Shown: positions 7,939 to 14,192 of the stretch, in pieces
Numbering within the stretch: position 1 is the first letter of the stretch
Layout of the letters: every line of letters begins with the position of its first letter
From: a virus
Strand: one strand, 5' to 3'
DNA: 43,741 bases
IMG/VR virus record: IMGVR_UViG_3300044618_000794
Coordinates: 1-43,741 of that record
Translations under genes and position numbers: made by a program
Notes under the pieces: generated by a model
The model's input: the letters and a program-made list of their open reading frames with translations, nothing else
Database searches by the model: none
Told to the model about the DNA's origin: nothing

Positions 7939-8051
7939 GGGAGCGGCTTGATGATGCGGCGGAAGCCGTAGACAAAGTCGTAACGTGTTGTGTCAACGAC
8001 TGTAAGCCATCGGCGTCCGCCTATTGTCAGGACTTCAAACTGTCGTAGCAT
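7935..8051 (-). CDS. Microprotein (38 aa) upstream of primase
   Basis: ATG at 8051-8049 lies inside the end of the HD-domain gene, and the TGA at 7937-7935 overlaps the primase ATG. The product is MLRQFEVLTIGGRRWLTVVD followed by TTRYDFVYGFRRIIKPLP, a beta-rich and basic sequence that reads like a genuine small protein. It fills the otherwise unexplained space before primase exactly. Function unknown; translational coupling to primase is its most solid feature. Confidence 0.62.
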   Translation of the reverse strand: MLRQFEVLTIGGRRWLTVVDTTRYDFVYGFRRIIKPLP

Positions 8052-8545
8052 TGCCGCAGCTGCGCCTGAGCCATTCCCCGCAAGCGGGGATCTCCACGGG
8101 TCATGGCCTTCAGCAGTGCATCTTTCTCCGCCAAGTACACCACAGCAAACTTCGGGTCATGCTTAACAATGTCCCGTGTGTTGCTGATAAGATCAGCGTA
8201 CTTGATGGTTTGGACTGCCGGGTGTGCCCGGTATAGTCTCACACGGTCTTTGTTCTTACGGTAAGTCCGGTTTTCCGGTCCCTCGTAATTGGTCAGCTGC
8301 TCGACCATGTGCGCAACCGCAGGCCCAAACCGAAAGTTGAGTTCTTCTTCGGTAACGCCCTGATCTTCCATGCTGTCGTGCAAATAGGCAGCTTGCACCA
8401 TGCTGTTCAGATGAACGGCAGGCGCAACGCTAGCCACTAGCCCGGCAACTTCGGTAAGGTGCGTGATGTAGGGCAACCCGGTGTACTTACGGACTTGATG
8501 CCTGTGTACACTGGTTGCAAACTCAAGCGCTTCGTAGTTGTTCAT
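8027..8545 (-). CDS. HD-domain hydrolase, small alarmone hydrolase (MESH1/SpoT)-like
   Basis: A 172-residue single-domain protein with the full RelA/SpoT-hydrolase metal set. There is HRHQVRK then GLPYITH (H29), YLHDSMED (H56, D57, E60, D61), and KYADLISNTRD (D118, N122). The order and spacing match MESH1-type ppGpp or NADPH phosphatases. A role in clearing host alarmone during infection is inference; other nucleotide substrates are possible. It has no synthetase, TGS or ACT domain. The 5' end overlaps the preceding gene by 23 bases, and its 3' end contains the start of the 38-residue gene. Confidence 0.82.
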   Translation of the reverse strand: MNNYEALEFATSVHRHQVRKYTGLPYITHLTEVAGLVASVAPAVHLNSMVQAAYLHDSMEDQGVTEEELNFRFGPAVAHMVEQLTNYEGPENRTYRKNKDRVRLYRAHPAVQTIKYADLISNTRDIVKHDPKFAVVYLAEKDALLKAMTRGDPRLRGMAQAQLRQCYDSLKS

Positions 8546-8843
8546 TGTCGCCCGTTCCTGGCCATGCCCAAGGGCACCGAGACCGGCGCGACACAGCCGG
8601 GTCGAAGTTCAAGCCGCGCCAGCGCTTTCCCGCTACGAGGGAATAAAAATCCCGCTCATAGTAGCTTACGGCATCCGCGGTTTTGTTCCCGTAGGAAGAC
8701 CGGTACCACCTGTTACCGTCCCAATAGCCCAGCACGCAACTACCTAGGCTGCTCTCACGCTCCCACAGCCCCGGACAAGGGGGATTACCCTCTTGCCACG
8801 GGGTCTTGTCTGAGTCGGGAAGCTCAGAGGTCTTGTAGGGCAC
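8523..8843 (-). CDS. Hypothetical protein (106 aa)
   Basis: GTG start at 8843, two bases after the upstream stop. The sequence is Trp/Tyr-rich (CVLGYWDGNRWYRSSYG, YYERDFYSLVAGKRWRGL) and ends with a basic, proline-containing tail that overlaps the hydrolase gene. I recognise no family. Confidence 0.68.
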   Translation of the reverse strand: MPYKTSELPDSDKTPWQEGNPPCPGLWERESSLGSCVLGYWDGNRWYRSSYGNKTADAVSYYERDFYSLVAGKRWRGLNFDPAVSRRSRCPWAWPGTGDNEQLRSA

Positions 8844-8845
8844 TG

Positions 8846-9088
8846 TTACGCCTTGCTGTCGTACTGGACCAGCTGCTTGTCTTCAACGCGCAGCATCAGG
8901 CCCAGGTTCTCTTTCCAGAACCGGGCGCGCAGCGCCAGCATCAAGGGCGACACGAACGGCGGCACCTTGAGGAAGACGGCCTTGTGCCAGCGGCCGTAAC
9001 GCTGGCCGCGCTCATGGGTACCGGCTTCGATGGCGGCCAGCTTTGCGCTGCTGGCCATCTTGCGCCATGCCTTTTGCTTGTTGCGCAT
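8846..9088 (-). CDS. Hypothetical basic protein (80 aa)
   Basis: ATG at 9088, one base after the preceding stop. It is Arg/Lys-rich at the N-terminus (MRNKQKAWRKMASSAKLAAI) with a hydrophobic centre (FLKVPPFVSPLMLALRARFW). No known motif; end of the early block. Confidence 0.66.
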   Translation of the reverse strand: MRNKQKAWRKMASSAKLAAIEAGTHERGQRYGRWHKAVFLKVPPFVSPLMLALRARFWKENLGLMLRVEDKQLVQYDSKA

Positions 9089-9089
9089 G

Positions 9090-9416
9090 TTAGACGCCCA
9101 CCTTGTTCACAGCTTCGGCCAGGGCCGATTCTTTGGCGATGTGCTTGGCCGTCTCTTCGCGGTGCAGGTCCATCAGGTTGACGACTTGCTCACGCAGGGA
9201 TTGCGCTTGCTGCTCCAGGGCAAGGGCGTGCTCCTTGGCCTCTTCGGCTTGCTTGTAGATTTCGTCCTCGGCGCGCAGGTTCTTGCTGCGTTCGGCTTCA
9301 ATGACAGCATTGCGGGCAACCTGGGTGCTCTTACGAGCGGCACGGGCAGCGCGGTACGCCAGATCGGTGATGTAGGCAGCGAGGCGCAGACGGAAGAATT
9401 GGATTTGCGTGTTCAT
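9090..9416 (-). CDS. Hypothetical coiled-coil protein (108 aa)
   Basis: Nearly all-helical, Ala/Glu/Lys-rich product with heptad-like spacing from about residue 25 to 100 (ALALEQQAQSLREQVVNLMD). I chose the ATG at 9416 because GGAG sits seven bases upstream; an in-frame ATG four codons earlier lacks a site. A structured leader with a UNCG-type hairpin precedes it. It probably acts by binding a host or phage protein, but that is inference. Confidence 0.72.
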   Translation of the reverse strand: MNTQIQFFRLRLAAYITDLAYRAARAARKSTQVARNAVIEAERSKNLRAEDEIYKQAEEAKEHALALEQQAQSLREQVVNLMDLHREETAKHIAKESALAEAVNKVGV

Positions 9417-9481
9417 TGGGTACTCCATACAGTGCTCAGCGCACTCGGAAGCCCTCCGTAGAGGGCAACCGGCTACGCTGA
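9417..9481 (-). promoter_or_regulatory. Structured 5' leader, two hairpins
   Basis: In the minus-strand RNA, GCCCUC and GAGGGC (9451-9456/9461-9466) close a UACG tetraloop. A two-by-two U internal loop and a CGG/CCG stem (9446-9448/9469-9471) extend it. A second 5-bp hairpin follows (9431-9435/9441-9445), then the GGAG of the next gene. The same architecture with different bases occurs at 9876-9918. Confidence 0.65.
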
Positions 9482-9835
9482 TTAGCCTTGCGTGCTCAGC
9501 GCTTCGTCGGCGCTGATGCCGGTGCTGTCGGCCTCGTCGGCGCCGACCACACGGATCACGTTGGCCAGGGCCACGGTGATGATGGTAGCATCGAAGCCTT
9601 CGCCGGCCTGGACACGCAGCACGTCACCACCCTTGGGCTGCGACTTGCGAGCGATCACGGTGCCGATGTAGGTGCGGACCTTCTCGGCGCGGCCGAACTT
9701 CACTTCGACGCGGACACCGGGCTGCACCACCGAAGTGTCGAACTCGTTGGCGGCAGCGGCTTCCAGTTCGGGCAGCTTGGCTTGCAGCTTGGCGATGGCG
9801 TCGATGGTGGCTTGCAGTTTGGCTTTTGCGGACAT
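9482..9835 (-). CDS. Hypothetical protein (117 aa), helical N-terminus and small beta barrel
   Basis: The ATG at 9835 was chosen because TAGGAG lies eight bases upstream; the frame extends 13 codons further but into leader RNA. Residues 1-30 are a helix (SAKAKLQATIDAIAKLQAKL). Residues 40-100 look like an SH3/KOW-like barrel (VQPGVRVEVKFGRAEKVRTY, then VIARKSQPKGGDVLRVQAG). The layout suggests a nucleic-acid or protein-binding early factor, but no family is certain. Confidence 0.7.
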   Translation of the reverse strand: MSAKAKLQATIDAIAKLQAKLPELEAAAANEFDTSVVQPGVRVEVKFGRAEKVRTYIGTVIARKSQPKGGDVLRVQAGEGFDATIITVALANVIRVVGADEADSTGISADEALSTQG

Positions 9836-9924
9836 AGGAACTCCTAAGTAATTGTCCAGGGCAACATTGCCCATAGTGCGATGATCGCACCCGGAAGCCC
9901 TGCACGCAGGGCAACCGGCTGGGA
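9836..9924 (-). promoter_or_regulatory. Structured 5' leader, three hairpins
   Basis: Hairpins at 9897-9902/9907-9912 (GCCCTG/CAGGGC) with a CCGG outer stem (9891-9894/9915-9918) across a two-by-two U loop, at 9876-9881/9885-9890 (GTGCGA/TCGCAC), and at 9859-9864/9867-9872. The ribosome site lies in a short palindrome, TAGGAGTTCCTA. The outer hairpin is the covariant partner of the one at 9446-9471. Confidence 0.65.
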
Positions 9925-10341
9925 TCAGTCTTGCCTGTATTCAGACATGACCACGATGGAGTCTCCAGGCCGGAAACTCGGTCGTTTCTGGCCTTCCACA
10001 AGCCACGGCGCGATTTTGATGCGCAGGGAGTCCAGAACTGGCGAAGCGCCGGTAGTGATACCGGTGTAAGCCCGGATCAGCAGCAGTTCGTCGTAGGTAA
10101 GGGTCAAGGTGATTGGGCGCACTTCGTGCAGATTTGGCGTGAACACCGGACAGGTAAAGTTTCCTGCTTCCAGCGAGGCTATCGCTTGGGCCATGGCAAT
10201 CACTGGCTGCTGGAGGGCGTGATTACGGCCCCTGGCCGCCAAGTATTGGCCATCGCTTCGCATGATGGCGAACAGGTTGTTGGTGCCAACACCCACCAGC
10301 ATGTACTTGTGCTTGTGGTCGGTGGTCTTGGTTGGGTTCAT
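9925..10341 (-). CDS. Hypothetical protein (138 aa)
   Basis: ATG at 10341 overlaps the upstream stop (ATGA). The N-terminal half reads like an alpha/beta domain (YMLVGVGTNNLFAIMRSDGQ), and the C-terminus contains a PGDSIVVMSEYRQD segment. No catalytic motif is seen. It is the third gene of a coupled trio starting at 10765. Confidence 0.7.
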   Translation of the reverse strand: MNPTKTTDHKHKYMLVGVGTNNLFAIMRSDGQYLAARGRNHALQQPVIAMAQAIASLEAGNFTCPVFTPNLHEVRPITLTLTYDELLLIRAYTGITTGASPVLDSLRIKIAPWLVEGQKRPSFRPGDSIVVMSEYRQD

Positions 10342-10568
10342 TGCGTCACTTTCGATAGATCACGGGGTTGAGGAACGCCGCGCATTGGCGGCTTGTAAGG
10401 GACAAGCGGGCAAGGCCACACAGGGCCTTCCACTTTGAAGTTGGCGTCGTTCTGCTTAGCCAGTTGACCCGCAGCGCGGGCTCCCTGATCTACAGATGGG
10501 ACCTCGAAGAGGCGCTCCCACTGGTTAGGGGCAACCTCTTCTTGCACGTACCACTTGGGCCCGGCCAT
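10338..10568 (-). CDS. Hypothetical protein (76 aa)
   Basis: ATG at 10568 shares a base with the upstream stop (TAATG). The frame stays open far upstream but that part is antiframe of the preceding gene. The sequence begins MAGPKWYVQEEVAPNQWERL and is Pro-rich at the end (VPYKPPMRGVPQPRD). Unknown family. Confidence 0.68.
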   Translation of the reverse strand: MAGPKWYVQEEVAPNQWERLFEVPSVDQGARAAGQLAKQNDANFKVEGPVWPCPLVPYKPPMRGVPQPRDLSKVTQ

Positions 10569-10765
10569 TACATCGGCACACGGCAGCGGCGGGCGCTGTC
10601 GCTGATGCGGCGAATCCAGCGGGCGTTGCTGGTGGGCAAGGCCTTCAGGAACGCTGCGGCCAGCTTGCTGCGGTGCTTGCGAGTCTTGTTCTCTTCTTTG
10701 TTCATGGCCCACACTGCGGGGCGGGCTTCGGCATTGGCGGCGCGTTGTTCTTTGGTCAGTTGCAT
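10568..10765 (-). CDS. Hypothetical basic protein (65 aa)
   Basis: ATG at 10765 with GAGGA about 7 bases upstream; longer versions of the frame run into the structured leader. The product is strongly basic and helical (MQLTKEQRAANAEARPAVWA, then KTRKHRSKLAAAFLKAL, then WIRRISDSARRCRVPM). A small basic early phage protein could bind nucleic acid or a host enzyme; nothing identifies which. Confidence 0.66.
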   Translation of the reverse strand: MQLTKEQRAANAEARPAVWAMNKEENKTRKHRSKLAAAFLKALPTSNARWIRRISDSARRCRVPM

Positions 10766-10967
10766 GATGTGTCCTCGTTGGAACGTGCATAGCGCACGGC
10801 GCTGCACCCTGGGTGGAGTACCTATTGCCGGGGCCTCCACGGGCCACGATAGTCGGTCCAAGATGCAGCGCCGTGCGGCCTAGTTAGGCGCAACTAGGCG
10901 GCGGCCCACCTATGTATTCAGTGGGTTAACGGCAGCAAGCTATGTGGGGCCGCTTGCTATGGCCTGC
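10766..10967 (-). promoter_or_regulatory. Gene-free leader with 14-bp inverted repeat
   Basis: Two arms of CGCACGGCGCTGCA (10793-10806) and its exact complement (10864-10877) can close a 57-base loop. Immediately upstream in the RNA is another perfect 8-bp hairpin, GCCTAGTT/AACTAGGC (10878-10885/10892-10899). No coding frame fits here. The structures lie between the kinase stop and the next ribosome site, where T7 carries RNase III processing hairpins; such a role is inference. Confidence 0.6.
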
Positions 10968-11612
10968 TTACGCCCAAGGATCAGTGATTACCCACTGACC
11001 GTCAGAGCGCAGCATGATGTTGTTGCGGTGCAAATCTGCACCGGCGCCAGGTGGAGCAAAACCACGAAGGGCTTTACCTATGGTGTATTCTTTGCGGTAT
11101 TCTTCGTGTTTGCACATAGCCCCAGACAAGCCGAAGCTCAAACTCCAATACCGACGGTCGAGGTCTAATCTTTCCTGCTCATTAAGTGTAACTTCCGCCC
11201 GGCACTCATCCAGCGTTGAGCCTAGCCGCTCTATCAGGCTGATGGTGCAGCCTGAAAACGACTCCAAGTACCCGACGTTTAGTAGGTAAGCGCTAATACC
11301 TGGGCAGTTGCGCTCAAGTTCTGCCTTGTGGATAAAGCAGATGTGGGCATAGTGTGCCCAGAGATCTTCGCCCGGAACGATCTTGACGACCTTACCTTCA
11401 AGGCACGGGCTGCTCACGGCGATGCCAAAACAGCCAGTTCCAAGGACCTTAAATCCTGCCAAGCTCAGTTGCTTTTTCCACAAGTTGCGGTAACTGCCCG
11501 CAGAAGGTTGGTCGGGTACACTACAGCCTAGCATGGCGTACATCTTGTACGTCGGCATTTTGAGCGCAATAGATTGCAGCAGGCCGATAACGGCACGCTC
11601 ACTTTTATTCAT
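10968..11612 (-). CDS. Early protein kinase, T7 gp0.7-like (kinase domain only)
   Basis: A 214-residue protein. AGFKVLGTGCFGIAVSSP parallels the T7 gp0.7 glycine loop (GTGCFG at 58-63), followed by VVKI (K77). The catalytic segment is GADLHRNNIM (D193, N198), then ITDPWA at the very end (D211). T7 gp0.7 phosphorylates host RNA polymerase and other proteins and has a separate C-terminal shut-off region; that region is absent here, the protein stopping right after the DP motif. I chose ATG 11612 (GGAG 5 bases upstream). The gene sits in the early block downstream of host-type promoters, as in T7. Confidence 0.85.
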   Translation of the reverse strand: MNKSERAVIGLLQSIALKMPTYKMYAMLGCSVPDQPSAGSYRNLWKKQLSLAGFKVLGTGCFGIAVSSPCLEGKVVKIVPGEDLWAHYAHICFIHKAELERNCPGISAYLLNVGYLESFSGCTISLIERLGSTLDECRAEVTLNEQERLDLDRRYWSLSFGLSGAMCKHEEYRKEYTIGKALRGFAPPGAGADLHRNNIMLRSDGQWVITDPWA

Positions 11613-11761
11613 ACGAACTCCACTTCGTAGGTTAAAGATGGTGTGCTGGATTATGCCCAACGCTTTCGGCGCCCACCCGCTCGGCACTGCTGTCGCAGCC
11701 GCTAGCAAAGGCACGGATTACGCTGGATCGTGTAGCAGTTAAGGGCTATTGCCCAGCACAC
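11613..11761 (-). promoter_or_regulatory. Structured leader of the kinase gene
   Basis: A 9-bp closing stem GTGTGCTGG/CCAGCACAC (11641-11649/11753-11761) encloses a GC-rich interior with further stems. Next to the start codon, ACGAA/TTCGT (11613-11617/11624-11628) holds the ribosome site GGAG in its loop. The arrangement suggests control of kinase translation or mRNA processing; no coding frame is present. Confidence 0.58.
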
Positions 11762-12512
11762 AAGCAAACACCTAGGCTAGGGGCTTGCTTGTGGGTAGGG
11801 TGTGCGGCATGGCCAGCGCGGTGACTAGCCCAAAGTTTCCGTAGTCAGCGGCGAGCGTCTGCCACACGTTGGCAGCCTCGACCATACCGCACTGTTAGTC
11901 ACCCAACGTCCCGCCATCATAAGTTGGGCACGATTTTCCGGATTGGATGACTAACAGTACGTCCGCTTGTTAGCAGATTTCCTGTCGTTGCGTTGGCACG
12001 TTAACGTCTAACCCAAGCATTGCGCAAATAGACGGCCTGCATAACAGGCTTGTGTGGCTAAGGAGTCTAGAACAAAGCCACAGGATAACGCTGTCGCTAT
12101 CCTGTAGCCCCGCACTGCCGGCCGGACAGTGAAGAGTCTACACCGGCGTTAACGAGGCACGGACACGGGCAGGCCAACTGCCAGGGCTTTCACACAGTTT
12201 CCGGGGCATTAGTCCGGCGAAGCAACACACAGTCGCTTAAATGCTCTCCCATGATGCAACAAGTGTGCGGGAGGTCAGGGCTAGTCTGGTTACACCCGAC
12301 ATTCAGGTGCCCTACGCCTGTCAGCAGTAGGGATAGCGGCCACAGTCACGGCCGCACGACTTATCGCCAAGTCATACTTAACATTGACTCATTATGGTTC
12401 AGGAGCTAGGGCGAGAAAACCCGCTAGGCGTGTGGCGTAAGTTACGGCACACAGGTAAGCGCTCACAACAAGCGCTTAACCGTGTGGCCTAGCCTTGCGG
12501 CTAGGCTCTTGG
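11762..12512 (-). ncRNA. Gene-free, hairpin-dense block; candidate structured RNA
   Basis: I find no supported frame on either strand and no ribosome site. Self-complementary elements are frequent: 11-bp arms at 11891-11901/11948-11958 stacked on CCCAAC/GTTGGG (11902-11907/11923-11928); ACAGGATA/TATCCTGT (12080-12087/12098-12105); a near-perfect palindrome at 12430-12452; TAAGCGCT/AGCGCTTA (12456-12463/12471-12478); and GCCTAGCC/GGCTAGGC with a GCAA loop (12487-12506). The block lies inside the early transcription unit, between the 175-residue gene and the kinase. A functional non-coding RNA or a multi-hairpin processing region is inferred; I do not recognise a known RNA family. Confidence 0.45.
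12487..12506 (-). terminator. GC-rich hairpin after early gene (attenuator or 3' stabiliser)
   Basis: A perfect 8-bp stem, GCCTAGCC/GGCTAGGC, closes a GCAA tetraloop six bases after the stop of the 175-residue gene. No T-run follows, so it is not a standard rho-independent terminator. It could be an RNase barrier or a weak terminator. Confidence 0.4.
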
Positions 12513-13040
12513 TCACATCGGGGCGGAACCGACACCGGCCAGGGCATCGCCGAAGCCGGCGGCATCGTCCACACCGGCCAGGGCTTCCACCTGGGCCATG
12601 AGGTCAACGTTCACGACCTGCTTGGCCTTGCTCTGCTTGCCCTTGGCCGACTTCAGGAACGCCAGCAGCGCCTTCTGGAAGTCGTAGACTTCCTCGACGG
12701 CGGGTTCCGGGGCGTACTCGTACCAGGGCTTCTTGGCCGCGGTTTCGAGGTTGTTCTTCTTCTCGGCGTCCTTGACGAAAGGCCGGGTCTTCTTGGTGCC
12801 TTCGTCGTCGTTGGCACGCAGGTGGCTGTTGCCCAGAATCCACTGGGCCATCGCGCTGGTCTTGGTGCCCTTGGGCATGGCCAGGAACAGGCGATTCATG
12901 AAGCCATCGTCGCCGCTGTCCACGATGTGTTGCAGCGCGGCCATCGCCAGCTTCTGGCCCTGGATCAGCCACTGCTTGCCGTCATGGCCCCACTTGTCAA
13001 TGGCGGCATTGAGGGCAGAGGCACTCATTTTCTCATTCAT
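12513..13040 (-). CDS. Hypothetical early protein (175 aa)
   Basis: The ATG at 13040 has GGAG eight bases upstream; a GTG three codons earlier is too close to the ribosome site. Residues 1-75 are helical with LFLAMPKGTKTSAMAQWIL as the most distinctive stretch. A charged middle (KKTRPFVKDAEKKNN) and an Ala/Gly/Val-rich C-terminus follow. It is one of the first genes after the early promoters, so a host-takeover role is plausible by position only. I do not recognise a domain. Confidence 0.75.
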   Translation of the reverse strand: MNEKMSASALNAAIDKWGHDGKQWLIQGQKLAMAALQHIVDSGDDGFMNRLFLAMPKGTKTSAMAQWILGNSHLRANDDEGTKKTRPFVKDAEKKNNLETAAKKPWYEYAPEPAVEEVYDFQKALLAFLKSAKGKQSKAKQVVNVDLMAQVEALAGVDDAAGFGDALAGVGSAPM

Positions 13041-13114
13041 GTTACACACTCCACAGAGTAACCTGCAAGGCGCAGGCCAAGGCCCACAGGGTGGGCTATG
13101 GTCTGAGTCTTACC
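13041..13114 (-). promoter_or_regulatory. Structured leader sharing a 22-base repeat
   Basis: Three short hairpins: GCCCAC/GTGGGC (13082-13087/13091-13096), CCTGC/GCAGG (13062-13066/13072-13076) and ACTC/GAGT (13048-13051/13056-13059), the last containing the ribosome site. Bases 13055-13076 recur at 13333-13354 before the next early gene upstream. Confidence 0.62.
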
Positions 13115-13321
13115 TCAGTGCATGCGCCGCAGTGTCGGCGACACTTGGCGGCCCAGGCTGCTAATGTTGTCGGAATAGTCGATAACGGCATGAGGCACGC
13201 CGTCTGCCTGCTGGGCACGCTCGGCCAGGGATTGTGCCAGCTCCTTGTTAACGTTCAGGATGCAAGCCCCATCCCGGTACGTAAGAATGCAGCGGGTTTC
13301 AAGATTGGCAACAACGTACAT
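13115..13321 (-). CDS. Hypothetical first early protein (68 aa)
   Basis: ATG at 13321 with GGAG five bases upstream; the frame is open further but over a leader hairpin. The product begins MYVVANLETRCILTYRDGAC and ends in a basic tail (RQVSPTLRRMH). It is the first gene after four host-type promoters, the position where T7 carries its anti-restriction protein Ocr, but it shows no similarity in composition to Ocr. Function unknown. Confidence 0.68.
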   Translation of the reverse strand: MYVVANLETRCILTYRDGACILNVNKELAQSLAERAQQADGVPHAVIDYSDNISSLGRQVSPTLRRMH

Positions 13322-13440
13322 TACAACTCCAGAGAGTAACCTGCAAGGCGCAGGGTTATAGATGCCACGTATAACGTACAGGGCATGATGGTTGATCCTG
13401 CTTTGCGCAGCAGCATCTATAACCCTACACCCAACAATGT
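13322..13440 (-). promoter_or_regulatory. Structured leader with 14-bp closing stem
   Basis: AGGGTTATAGATGC (13352-13365) and its exact complement (13413-13426) close a 47-base interior that contains a CTGC/GCAG hairpin. CCTGC/GCAGG (13340-13344/13350-13354) and ACTC/GAGT (13326-13329/13334-13337) hairpins then lead into the start codon. CCCAAC/GTTGGG (about 13430-13445) forms another stem just upstream in the RNA. Confidence 0.62.
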
Positions 13441-13922
13441 TGGGGTAGTTCACTAACTAGCCGTCGTCCACAAGATAGCCGCCAACGACCAGCCACACTC
13501 GGCTAGATCGCAGCATCTAGGTGCTGCCACAAGGTTGGGTTCTCAGGGGATGGAGGGATAGTCGCAACGCTGCTTTCGGCGTCACTTCAGGGTCTTAGCC
13601 TGCCGCCTACACCTGCTCCGCTTTGGTTCAGTGGGTTACTAGCCCACCTACCGCACGTCTGCACCGTAGGGCTTGCCGTTTAGTCGCATGGTGGGTACTC
13701 ACCATTGGTCTAGGCTGCATCCTGGGTGCTTCATACGGCCGCCCACCGTCAAGCCCTATCCGGGCCTATAACGGCATCCTGCCAATCCACACACCTATCC
13801 ACAAACCGCGGGGTTGTTTGCCGCCCAGACAGGCTTGCGCCCATCCTGCTTCCCCTGTCACCAGACAGCCACTCTCGCCGCTGTCACGTAGGGCTTGCAC
13901 CCTGCTGTCCTACTGAGCCTGA
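13441..13922 (-). other. Long untranslated early leader
   Basis: About 480 bases between the early promoters and the first leader element contain no supported coding frame. Short hairpins are visible: CTAGAT/ATCTAG (13503-13508/13515-13520), GTGGG/CCCAC (13631-13635/13643-13647) and ATGGTG/CACCAT (13688-13693/13700-13705). A motif CGTAGGGCTTGC occurs twice (near 13664 and 13886). I see no convincing further promoter. Confidence 0.5.
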
Positions 13923-13951
13923 ACTTTAGCACAGTCTCAGAACCTTGTCAA
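13923..13951 (-). promoter_or_regulatory. Early host sigma70-type promoter (fourth in series)
   Basis: On the minus strand a consensus -35 TTGACA (13951-13946), a 17-base spacer ending in TGTGC, and a -10 TAAAGT (13928-13923) with the extended-minus-10 TGn. Reads leftward into the early genes. Confidence 0.88.
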
Positions 13952-13990
13952 CCCCCGGTCACTCGGTTGTTGTCTCAGTCCGTTGTCTGC

Positions 13991-14019
13991 ACTGTAGCAC
14001 AGTCCCACCGGCTTGTCAA
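13991..14019 (-). promoter_or_regulatory. Early host sigma70-type promoter (third in series)
   Basis: TTGACA (14019-14014), 17-base spacer ending GACTGTGC, -10 TACAGT (13996-13991). Same layout and extended -10 as its neighbours. Confidence 0.88.
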
Positions 14020-14063
14020 CCCCTAGCGGCTTGCGCTGCTCGGAGCCTGTCAACCTAGCCGAT

Positions 14064-14092
14064 ACTCTAGCACAGTCTTCGCTGTCTGTCAA
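14064..14092 (-). promoter_or_regulatory. Early host sigma70-type promoter (second in series)
   Basis: TTGACA (14092-14087), 17-base spacer ending GACTGTGC, -10 TAGAGT (14069-14064). Confidence 0.88.
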
Positions 14093-14192
14093 CCCCGCAC
14101 CCGGAGGATGCAAGCGCTGGCAGCATGGATAGATACGGCAGGGTAGCCCAAATATAGCGGGCATAGCTGCGCCTATCCTCAGCTGGTGTGCT

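Noticed and set aside
12487-12506. Rho-independent terminator after the 175-residue early gene
   Set aside because: The stem is strong, but no T-run follows in the direction of transcription, and downstream early genes have no other host promoter I can find; kept only as a possible attenuator.
11762-12512. CRISPR array or tRNA cluster in the gene-free block
   Set aside because: No regularly spaced direct repeats, and no cloverleaf with anticodon arm and CCA-type end could be drawn.
14030-14053. A fifth early promoter using TTGACA at 14053-14048
   Set aside because: No acceptable -10 sequence is found at 16-18 bases from this box.
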